15,785 nucleotides of DNA from the NCBI GenBank assembly GCA_012841465.1, contig DUUS01000042.1, positions 1 to 15,785 of the forward strand. Direction: 5' to 3'. Both the position numbers and the translations under genes were made by a program. The first letter of the stretch is position 1. Every line of letters begins with the position of its first letter. Positions 6,341-14,400 of this stretch are shown here, one piece after another. Source of the DNA: Mollicutes bacterium (GTDB taxonomy: Bacteria > Bacillota_I > Bacilli_A > RF39 > UBA660). Below the pieces are notes generated by a model, which saw only the letters and a list, made by a program, of their open reading frames with translations, was not told the DNA's origin and did not search any database.

Positions 6341-6370
6341 ATTTATAAGTAAAAGTGGTTTCTGAAAATA

Positions 6371-6399
6371 TTGACACCTTTAGGTCTTTTGAGTTAAAT
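6371..6399 (+). promoter_or_regulatory. Possible antisense promoter at the parE 3' end
   Basis: On the plus strand, a perfect TTGACA (6371-6376), 17 bases, then TTAAAT (6394-6399), a 4/6 match to a -10. It would direct transcription antisense into parE. No plus-strand gene follows, so it may be chance. Confidence 0.3.
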
Positions 6400-8295
6400 T
6401 GCATAATCATCTTCTAGTGAAAATTCAACATTTTCATTAATCCATTCTTTTCTAGATTCAACAACATCTCCCATTAGAACACTTACTCTTTTTTCAGCAA
6501 GAGAAGCATCATTTATATTTACTTTAATTAGATTTCTTGTTTTAGGATCCATTGTTGTTTCCCATAGTGGAGTTGGATTCATCTCTCCTAGTCCTTTATA
6601 TCTTTGAACTTTATAATTGACTTTGTTTGCAGTGATTTCTTTTAATTCTTCATCTGTCCAGCAGTACTCATGATTCTTGCCATAATCTACTTTATATAGT
6701 GGTGGCATTGCGATATAGAGATGTCCCTCATCAATAAGAGGTTTCATAAAACGGTAGAAAAATGTTAAAAGTAAACACTGAATGTGAGCACCATCATCGT
6801 CGGCGTCTGTCATTATGATAACTTTGTCATAATTAATATCTCCGACATCAAATTCAGCACCAACACCAGCACCTATTGCATGAATCATGGAATTAATTTC
6901 TTCATTTTTAAATATATCTTCAGTTTTAGCTTTCTCAGTATTAAGAATCTTACCTCTAAGTGGAAGAATTGCTTGAAATTTACGATCTCTGGCTTTTTTA
7001 GCAGTTCCTCCAGCTGAGTTACCTTCGACTATATATAATTCATTTATTTTAGGATTCCTTGTTTGAGCAGGAGTAAGTTTACCACTTAAACTTTGAGCTG
7101 CTCCTTTTTTAGATCTTCCTGCTCTTGCATCAGCCCTTGCTTTTCTAGCAGCATCTCTTGCTATTTTACTACGGTTCATTTTATCTACTAGTGCTTCTGA
7201 TATTTCTCTATTTTCTTCTAAATAGTATCTTAAAGTATCATAGGTAATACTTTCAACAATGCTTCTAGCAGCTGGAGTTCCTAGTTTTCCTTTTGTTTGA
7301 CCTTCAAATTGAAGTAAGTTCTCAGGTATTTTAATATTTAATACCGCAGTTAAACCTTCTCTTGCATCTGATCCTTCAAAATTAGAATCTTTTTCTTTTA
7401 ATAGACCTTTATCTTTAGCATAGTCATTAAATGCTTTTGTAATAGCAGTCTTAAAACCAACTTCATGAGTTCCCCCATCAATTGTTTTTACATTATTTAC
7501 AAATGATAAGATATTTTCATTATAAGTATCTACATACTGTATAGCGATATCTACATCAATATTATTTTTACTTCCAGTTATAGGAATAACTTCATGAATA
7601 GATTTTTTTCCTTCATTAATATATTCTACAAAGGAAATAATTCCATTTTCATAATGATAAATATTTTTCTTTTCATCTAGTACATCTTCTACTTCAACTG
7701 TTAAATTATTTAGTAAAAAAGCACTTTCTTGCATTCTTTCACAAAGAGTTGTAAAACTAAAGTTAATATTTTTAAATATTTCTTTACTAGGAAGAAATGT
7801 AACACTAGTGCCGGTTTTATTAGTAGGTCCTATTTTTTCTAGAGGAAAATCAAGTTTACCACCATCCGAAAAACCTATCTTATAACTAAAACCATCACGG
7901 TTAATAGTAACTTCTAAAAATTCACTTAAAGCATTTACAACAGATGCCCCGACACCATGAAGTCCGCCTGCTATTTTATAGCCTGAGTCTTCAAACTTAC
8001 CTCCAGCATGTAAAACCGTATAAATCACTTCAGGAGTTGATTTACCTGTCTCGTGCTTACCTACTGGTATTCCTCTTCCATTATCAGTTACGGTCAAACT
8101 ATTATCTTCATTTATAGTAACAGTTACTTTATCACCAAAACCATTTATTATTTCATCAATACTATTATCAATTATTTCCCAGGCAAGATGGTGCATTCCT
8201 TTTTTATCAGTACTTCCAATGTACATTCCAGGTCGCTTTTTTACTGCATCTAAACCTTCCAATACCGTTATTGATTTTTCATCATATTTTGTCAT
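6394..8295 (-). CDS. parE: DNA topoisomerase IV subunit B
   Basis: The 633-residue ATPase subunit of topoisomerase IV unlinks daughter chromosomes. The GHKL ATPase part shows catalytic Glu40 and Asn44 (EIIDNSIDE), DNGRGIP (71-77) and the glycine-rich GGLHGVGASVVNAL lid. The transducer region follows, then the TOPRIM domain with Glu424 in VEGNSAGG, PLRGK, and Asp497/Asp499 in TDADDDGAHIQ. ParE rather than GyrB is favoured by EEINSMIHAIGAGVG, the GAHIQ ending and the FEGQTKGKLGTPAA segment, and by the modest length. The motif normally reads EGDSAGG but has Asn426. The start ATG has only a close GAGAAG, with a small inverted repeat before it. parC does not follow; the next gene is def on the other strand. 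Confidence 0.93.
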   Translation of the reverse strand: MTKYDEKSITVLEGLDAVKKRPGMYIGSTDKKGMHHLAWEIIDNSIDEIINGFGDKVTVTINEDNSLTVTDNGRGIPVGKHETGKSTPEVIYTVLHAGGKFEDSGYKIAGGLHGVGASVVNALSEFLEVTINRDGFSYKIGFSDGGKLDFPLEKIGPTNKTGTSVTFLPSKEIFKNINFSFTTLCERMQESAFLLNNLTVEVEDVLDEKKNIYHYENGIISFVEYINEGKKSIHEVIPITGSKNNIDVDIAIQYVDTYNENILSFVNNVKTIDGGTHEVGFKTAITKAFNDYAKDKGLLKEKDSNFEGSDAREGLTAVLNIKIPENLLQFEGQTKGKLGTPAARSIVESITYDTLRYYLEENREISEALVDKMNRSKIARDAARKARADARAGRSKKGAAQSLSGKLTPAQTRNPKINELYIVEGNSAGGTAKKARDRKFQAILPLRGKILNTEKAKTEDIFKNEEINSMIHAIGAGVGAEFDVGDINYDKVIIMTDADDDGAHIQCLLLTFFYRFMKPLIDEGHLYIAMPPLYKVDYGKNHEYCWTDEELKEITANKVNYKVQRYKGLGEMNPTPLWETTMDPKTRNLIKVNINDASLAEKRVSVLMGDVVESRKEWINENVEFSLEDDYAI

Positions 8296-8304
8296 TTACT
8301 TCTC

Positions 8305-8318
8305 GAGAATAAATTCTC
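8305..8318 (-). repeat. Inverted repeat in the parE leader
   Basis: GAGAA (8305-8309), spacer TAAA, TTCTC (8314-8318) is a perfect small hairpin directly upstream of the GAGAAG (8299-8304) that precedes the parE ATG. It could affect ribosome access; no T run follows, so it is not a terminator. Confidence 0.45.
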
Positions 8319-8377
8319 TTTCCTCGCTTTCTTATGCCAGTTATAAAGCTTACTAAAATCAGTAGCCTTCCTAATTT

Positions 8378-8406
8378 AGTATAGCATTGCCACAGAAAAA
8401 AAACAA
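8378..8406 (-). promoter_or_regulatory. Promoter of parE
   Basis: TTGTTT (8401-8406), 17 bases, then TATACT (8378-8383) preceded by TGC (extended -10). The -35 lies within the T tract of the upstream gene's terminator. The leader would be about 75 bases. Confidence 0.7.
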
Positions 8407-8428
8407 ATCAAACTATTATAATTTGATT
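8396..8428 (-). terminator. Terminator of the Glu/Lys-rich membrane protein gene
   Basis: On the minus strand, AATCAAA pairs with TTTGATT (plus-strand arms 8406-8412 and 8422-8428), 9-base loop, followed by a run of eight T (complement of 8396-8403). Confidence 0.82.
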
Positions 8429-8458
8429 CATTTTTCATTTATTATTTAATATTTTTTA

Positions 8459-9379
8459 TTATTTACCTAATAAAACTGATTCTTCATCTTTCATTTTTGG
8501 AAGTTCAGGAGTTTCTTCTATACCAACTTGTTTTAAAATATCATCTAAATCATTTTCATTCTTTTCACTTTTTTTAGATAATGCTTCAAGTTTAGCTTTA
8601 ATAGATTCGGGAGTAACAGCTAATTCTTCATTTACTTCCTCATTAATTACTTCTTCCTTAACTTCTTTTTGAAATTCTTCTTCATTAATTATTTCTGGCT
8701 TTTTTTCTTCTTTTATATCTTCAATAACAACCATTTCGGGAATATCATTTTTAGTTTCTTTAACTGATTCTACTTTAACACCAAGATCAATTATAGGTGC
8801 TTCTTCTTTTATATCTTCTATAACTTCTTCTTTTTTAGATTTAGTTAGTCCTTCAAATAAGTTTGGGATTGTATTTATTAAAGATTCTTCCTTTTCTTTA
8901 AACATATCTGGATTAATGCTTAAGTCATCAATTTTTTTTGTAGGTTCTGATTTTACTTCTTCTTTAGCCTCTTCTTTAGCAAAGTCTGTTTTTGGTTCTT
9001 CCTTAGGTTTAATGTTTTCAATAGTTTCTTCTTTTTTTAGTGGTTTAATATCTAAATAAACCGAGCTAAAAGTTTCAGGCATTACTTTTTCTTCTTCTGG
9101 TTTTAACTCTTTGTTTTCAAGTGGTTTTTCTTTTATTATTGGTTCTTCTACTTTAGGATCTTCTTCCTTTACTTCATTAGTTAGTAGAGTTGCTTTTTCT
9201 TTTTCATCATCTTCTTTTAAAGATTTATCCTCTTTTATTTCTTCTTTTGGTTTAATACTTGCATAAATAATAACTAGTATAATAATTAAAGCAATTCCAC
9301 CTATAATAATGTAAAAATATAGTGATGGATTAGCACTATTATTATATATTCTTTCTAAAAATGTTTCTAACTTGTTCAT
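8459..9379 (-). CDS. Membrane-anchored Glu/Lys-rich protein of unknown function
   Basis: The 306-residue product has a short N-terminal segment, one membrane helix (about 21-40) followed by basic KPK, then about 210 residues dominated by Glu, Lys, Pro and Asp in irregular EEVKEE/KPKEE-type patterns. The region is almost surely disordered or partly helical and, by the positive-inside rule, cytoplasmic. The last 50 residues are less repetitive (ESIKAKLEALSKKSEKN, LDDILKQVGIEETPELP) and look like a conserved helical docking or interaction segment. I do not recognise the family. GGGAG sits seven bases before the ATG, and it has its own promoter and terminator between rseP and parE. A scaffold or tether at the membrane is possible, but that is a guess. 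Confidence 0.78.
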   Translation of the reverse strand: MNKLETFLERIYNNSANPSLYFYIIIGGIALIIILVIIYASIKPKEEIKEDKSLKEDDEKEKATLLTNEVKEEDPKVEEPIIKEKPLENKELKPEEEKVMPETFSSVYLDIKPLKKEETIENIKPKEEPKTDFAKEEAKEEVKSEPTKKIDDLSINPDMFKEKEESLINTIPNLFEGLTKSKKEEVIEDIKEEAPIIDLGVKVESVKETKNDIPEMVVIEDIKEEKKPEIINEEEFQKEVKEEVINEEVNEELAVTPESIKAKLEALSKKSEKNENDLDDILKQVGIEETPELPKMKDEESVLLGK

Positions 9380-9410
9380 AGCAATTCTCCCTTTATATTC
9401 TATACTTTAT

Positions 9411-9439
9411 ATACTATCATTAGTCGAGTTTTTTTGCAA
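9411..9439 (-). promoter_or_regulatory. Promoter of the Glu/Lys-rich protein gene
   Basis: TTGCAA (9434-9439), 17 bases, then TAGTAT (9411-9416) on the minus strand, in the 68-base gap after rseP. No clear terminator separates the two genes, so read-through from rseP is also possible. Confidence 0.6.
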
Positions 9440-9447
9440 GAAAAATT

Positions 9448-10512
9448 TCATCTGAGTCTCAGCACATCATTGATCGTAATATATAGCATTAATATCATTA
9501 ATAATATAAAACCAATTGTATGAAGTGTTGCTTCAATATTTTTATTAACTGGCTTTTTAGTTATAGCTTCAATACCAATAAATAGTATTCTTCCTCCATC
9601 AAATGCTGGAAAAGGAATTGCATTTATAAATGCTAAATTAACACTTAAATAAGCTGTAAAATATACTAAGGTTTGCATTATTTGTGACATTTTACCAAGT
9701 CCGACAACCTCACCAACAAGCGAGTACATTCCGACTGGTCCAGCTAAACTAGACATACTTAATTTTCCGGTAAAAAGTGATGAAATTATAATTGCCATTG
9801 ATGCAAGGACTGACCATAGTTTAGTAAATGCATATTTTACTGAAGAAATAAATCCCGTATTTAATTCTTCCCCTACTCCAAAACCAAACATTTTAGTTTC
9901 ATTATCATCTTCATCTTTTATAATTTCTGGAGTTATTTCATAGGTTTTTATTGATCCATCTTGTTTCTTTATTTCAAATTCATAAATATTATCTTTATTT
10001 TTAAAATTAAGAACAATCATTAATTTATCCCAAGAATTAATTTTGTATCCATTTAACTTTAATACTTCATCTCCTACCGTGATGCCAGCATTTGCGATCG
10101 GTTTATCTTCAGTAACAACTCCGATAACTGGTTTTTGCTCAGGATGTCCCCAGATATATCCGTGCAAGAATAAAAGAATGATCGCAAGAATTATATTAAA
10201 CATAACTCCTGATATTAAAATCATAAATCTCTGAAATTTAGTTTTATTGCACATAAACTGGTCTTTTTTAATAGTATCATCATCTTCATCTACTTCACCA
10301 GCCATCGCACAAAAACCACCTATTGGAAGTAGTCTTAGTGAATAAAGAGTGGGATCGTTTTTATCTTTTCTTTTAAAAGAAAAGATCTTAGGTCCCATTC
10401 CCAGTGCAAATTCATATACATAAACACCATATTTTTTTGCAAAAATAAAGTGCCCAAGTTCATGAAAAAATATTAAAATTCCTAGTACTAAAATTAATGT
10501 AATTAATGTCAT
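9448..10512 (-). CDS. rseP: Site-2 protease, RseP/RasP-type zinc metalloprotease
   Basis: The 354-residue polytopic membrane protease cleaves transmembrane segments of signalling proteins and signal-peptide remnants. The zinc site is HELGH (His17, Glu18, His21) in the first helix, and the third ligand is Asp305 in NAIPFPAFDGGR, the family's NxxPxPxxDGG motif. A PDZ domain occupies about 127-200, and LAGPVG (257-261) is typical. Length is usual for Gram-positive RasP/YluC. A perfect AGGAGG precedes the ATG and overlaps the TAG stop of cdsA, so translation is probably coupled. Gene order cdsA-rseP is common in Firmicutes, though the usual dxr between them is missing here. TGA is the stop, and Trp is TGG within the protein. 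Confidence 0.95.
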   Translation of the reverse strand: MTLITLILVLGILIFFHELGHFIFAKKYGVYVYEFALGMGPKIFSFKRKDKNDPTLYSLRLLPIGGFCAMAGEVDEDDDTIKKDQFMCNKTKFQRFMILISGVMFNIILAIILLFLHGYIWGHPEQKPVIGVVTEDKPIANAGITVGDEVLKLNGYKINSWDKLMIVLNFKNKDNIYEFEIKKQDGSIKTYEITPEIIKDEDDNETKMFGFGVGEELNTGFISSVKYAFTKLWSVLASMAIIISSLFTGKLSMSSLAGPVGMYSLVGEVVGLGKMSQIMQTLVYFTAYLSVNLAFINAIPFPAFDGGRILFIGIEAITKKPVNKNIEATLHTIGFILLMILMLYITINDVLRLR

Positions 10513-10521
10513 GTTATCCTC

Positions 10522-11307
10522 CTACAATATGTTTAAAAACAAAATAAATGTTATTGCTACAAATAATAAACTATCTATTCGGTCAAGTACTCCACCATGT
10601 CCTGGTATTAGATTAGCAAAATCTTTTATGTTATAGTGCCTTTTTATAGCGCTAAAGAATAAATCTCCAGCGTGGCTTGCTATAGTTAATATAAATGTAA
10701 TTATTATAACAGTTAATAAGCTTTCCTGAGCATTTATAAATGTTGTATAGTAAACTGTCATAATAAATGTTCCCATGAGAGAGCCAATTATATAACCTTC
10801 CCAGCTCTTTTTGGGACTTAACTTAGTTACCTTATGTTTTCCAATCATTACTCCACTTATATATGCAAAAGTATCAGTCATAATTGGTATTAAAATCATG
10901 TATAGAAAATATTTTAAACTCATGTCTCTAACCATTATAAAATAATTTAAACCAAGACCGATAAGTAATACAAATCCCAGTAATTTAAATGCATCTTCAA
11001 CAGAGTATTTACCTTTTACTTGATAATATATAATCGGTATAGATAACACTAGTATTAAGATACTTAATTTTTCATAATTTAAACCAAACATTATAGTACT
11101 TGAATCAAAATTTGAAAAAGCAATCGTTATTACTGAAAAGTAAGTAAGAAGTTTAATAACCAAAGGATGATCATAGATATCATTTATTTCCTTAGCTGCT
11201 AAGAGAGCTATCATACCTATTGCAAATGCAAATAACTTTCCCCCAGAGATAACAACTGGTAGTAAAACTGCTATTAAAATGGCTCCGCTAATTGTTCTTA
11301 TTTTCAT
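10522..11307 (-). CDS. cdsA: Phosphatidate cytidylyltransferase
   Basis: The 261-residue integral membrane enzyme makes CDP-diacylglycerol from CTP and phosphatidic acid, the branch point for phosphatidylglycerol and related lipids. About seven hydrophobic segments are visible. The C-terminal family signature is complete: Ser219, Lys222-Arg223, Lys228-Asp229, then HGGVLDRID (237-245). Asp145 (DTFAYISG) and SPKKSWEG (164-171) are also family features. AAGGTGG lies six bases before the ATG. It starts a two-gene unit with rseP, driven by a promoter just downstream of polC. The stop TAG is shared with the rseP ribosome site. Confidence 0.95.
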   Translation of the reverse strand: MKIRTISGAILIAVLLPVVISGGKLFAFAIGMIALLAAKEINDIYDHPLVIKLLTYFSVITIAFSNFDSSTIMFGLNYEKLSILILVLSIPIIYYQVKGKYSVEDAFKLLGFVLLIGLGLNYFIMVRDMSLKYFLYMILIPIMTDTFAYISGVMIGKHKVTKLSPKKSWEGYIIGSLMGTFIMTVYYTTFINAQESLLTVIIITFILTIASHAGDLFFSAIKRHYNIKDFANLIPGHGGVLDRIDSLLFVAITFILFLNIL

Positions 11308-11371
11308 TATTTTCCACCTTACATCTGTCTTTAAAAGACCTCTATTATATTTCTATTTTGTTCTGATAATA

Positions 11372-11400
11372 AGTATACTAACTATTTAACTAAAATGCAA
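11372..11400 (-). promoter_or_regulatory. Promoter of the cdsA-rseP unit
   Basis: TTGCAT (11395-11400), 17 bases, then TATACT (11372-11377), starting just after the polC stop. The leader is about 58 bases and contains a short inverted repeat GTCTT/AAGAC (11327-11339). No terminator separates polC from it. Confidence 0.78.
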
Positions 11401-11404
11401 TAAT

Positions 11405-14400
11405 TTACAAATCAAATAAACTTAATTGACTTGATTCAGGAAGAGATTCAAAAATACCTAGTAATCTCATTTTATCAATAGTTGTTGAATTTATTTTACC
11501 TCTTAAATGAACATCTTCAATACTAATGAAATATTTTTCTTCTCTTGCTTTTATAACCTCTCTAGCAGCATTATCTCCAAGTCCATCAAGAGCTCTAAAA
11601 GGAATAATTAAACCTTTTTCATCTTCGGTTACTAAAAATTTAGTACTGTCACTTTTTGAAAGATCAATATTTTTAAAAACAAATCCTCTTTCAACCATTT
11701 CAAGAGCTGAATAAAGTACATCAAGTACTTCTGCTTCTTTATTTGTTTGCTCGTATCCTTTACTTTCAAGTTCGAAGATGCGGTTTCTAATTCCTTCTTT
11801 TCCTTTAATTAAAGTTTCTACTTCAAAGGCATTACACCTTACTGAAAAATATGCACTATAATAATATATAGGATAATAAACTTTAAAATAAGCAATTCTA
11901 AGAGCACTCATAATATAAGCAACCGCATGAGCTTTAGGGAACATATACTTAATCTTAGCACAAGACTCAATGTACCAAGGAGCAATGTCTGCTTCTTTTA
12001 ATATAGCTTCATATTCTTTCCATACATCTGGAAGTTTAGAAGGAAGTCCCTTACGAACAAACTCCATTATTTTAAAAGCATCAAGAGGCTCTACTCCATT
12101 ATTAATTAAATAAACCATAATATCATCACGGCAGCCAATAACTTCACTAAACTCTACTACATTGTTTTTAATTAACTCAGAAGCATTACCAAGCCAAACA
12201 TCAGTACCGTGAGAAAGACCTGATATTTTAACCGCATCAGCAAATGTTTTTGGCTGAGTATCAACAAGCATCTGAATAACAAATTTAGTACCAAGTTCAG
12301 GAACTCCTAAAGTACCGGTTTCACAATTTATTTGCTCTTTAGTAACTCCAAGAGGCTCAGGACTAGATAATAATTTCAAAACTTTAGGATCATCAAAAGG
12401 AATTTTAGTAACATCTACTCCAGTTAAATCTTGAAGCATTTTAAGCATAGTTGGATCATCATGACCCAATATATCTAACTTTAGTAACTCATCTTCCATT
12501 GGATGATAATCAAAATGAGTAGTTCTCCATAAAGACTTTTCATCATCAGCCGGAAACTGATAGGGAGTAAAATCAAACACATCCATATAATCAGGAATAA
12601 CAATAATACCACCTGGGTGCTGCCCACTGGTTCTTTTAACCCCAATGCAACCAAGAGATAATCTTTCTATCTCGGCATTTCTCATAGTAATTCCTTTATC
12701 TTCGCAGTATCCCTTAACAAATCCAAATGCGGTTTTAGCTGCTACAGTACCAATTGTACCTGCCCGATAGACATTATCTATTCCGAATAATTCTTTGGTA
12801 TATTCATGGGCTTTTGCTTGATAATCACCAGAGAAGTTAAGATCAATATCAGGTACTTTATTAGCATCAAAACCAAGGAAAGTTGCAAAGGGCATATCTT
12901 GTCCTTCTTTATTCATATTAGTATCACACTTCGGACATTTTTTATTAGGAAGATCATATCCACTTGAATACTCAAGGGCAAGTCTACTACCTTTATCATC
13001 TTCAAAAGTAGTATACTGACACTTACTACAAACATAATGTGCTGGCAGTGGATTTACTTCAGTAATACCCATTAAAGTAGCAACAAAAGAAGAACCAACC
13101 GAACCACGAGATCCAACAATATATCCTTCATCATTACTTTTTTTAACCAGCATTTGACTTATTAAATAAATAACATCATAGCCACCTTTAATAATACCAA
13201 CTAGTTCTTGCTCTATTCTCTCTTCTATTAAAGGATCTAATTTTTCACCATATAATTCACGCGCTTTATCATAAACAAGTTTTTCAACTGTTTCTTTTGA
13301 ATTTTCTATCTTAGGAGAAAACGGAACTCCTTTAGTATCAATAATTACATCAACATGTTCTACCATATCAAGTATAATATTTGGATTTTTAATAACCATT
13401 TCTTTAACTATTTTTTTATCTAAAAATTTAAAATCATCTATCATTTCATTAGTTGTTCTAAAATGCTGATATGGTACTACGGTTCTAGGTCCTCTATTTA
13501 AAGGATGTCTTCCCCCACCAGGAACATTTTGATTAACAATTATTTCCCGATATACTTTATCTTCTTTATTTAAATGATGAACATCACCAGTAGCAACAAT
13601 TAATTTACCTGCTTCTTTAGTACTTTCAATAATTTTCTTTAAACTATTTTCAAGTTCCATCTCACTTGAAAAAGTACCACTTACAAGTAAATGTTCATAA
13701 ACTTCTTTAGGCTGAACTTCTACATAATCATAAAAATTAATTATATTAACAAGTTCTTCTTCACTTTTACTTCTGCTTGATGTAAATACTTCACTTTCAT
13801 AGCAGCCACTTCCGATAAGTAATCCTTCTCTGTGTTTTTCAATTTCACTTCTAGGAATTCTTGGAGTTTTGAATAAATATTTCGTACTAGCAAGACTTAC
13901 TAATTTAAATAAATTTTTAAGACCAACTTTATTCTTAACTAAAATATTAACATGATAAAAAGGACCAAACTTATGAGCATCTTCTTTAGCAACTAAATTA
14001 TTTAAATCTTTAATGTTTTCAATTTGATGTTTTTTAACTTCAAGAAGCATTTTCATAAATACTTTAGCAGTAGCATCAGCATCATAATCAGCTCTGTGAT
14101 GTCCTTCTTCATCAAAAGGAACATCATATCTTTTAACAAGAGCACTTAAATCATGTCTAAACTGATCTGGCTCAAGAGCTCTTGAGAGCTCTAAAGTATC
14201 TATAACAGTATTAGTAACCTCACCTAAATTATATTTTTGATGAGCCATTTCTAAAAAAGACATATCAAAAGTAGCATTATGAGCCACTAAGACAGAATCC
14301 TTATACCAATCTTTAAATCTCTTAATGGCGTTTTTTTCATTATCTTTATCTTTAAGCATTTCATTAGTAATGCTAGTAAGCTCAGTTATTTTCGGAGGAA

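Noticed and set aside
8540..9260. Repetitive TTCTTC-type sequence on the plus strand as a DNA repeat array or CRISPR
   Set aside because: It is simply the reverse complement of Glu/Lys codons in the low-complexity protein; there are no regular units or spacers.
9440..9450. TGA at the rseP end read as Trp (mycoplasma code)
   Set aside because: The protein reaches its normal family length at this TGA, Trp is encoded by TGG in the genes seen, and no conserved sequence follows in frame.
11327..11339. Inverted repeat GTCTT/AAGAC in the cdsA leader as a polC terminator or riboswitch
   Set aside because: It has a three-base loop, no T tract on the minus strand, and lies downstream of the cdsA promoter. 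It is too small for a known riboswitch.
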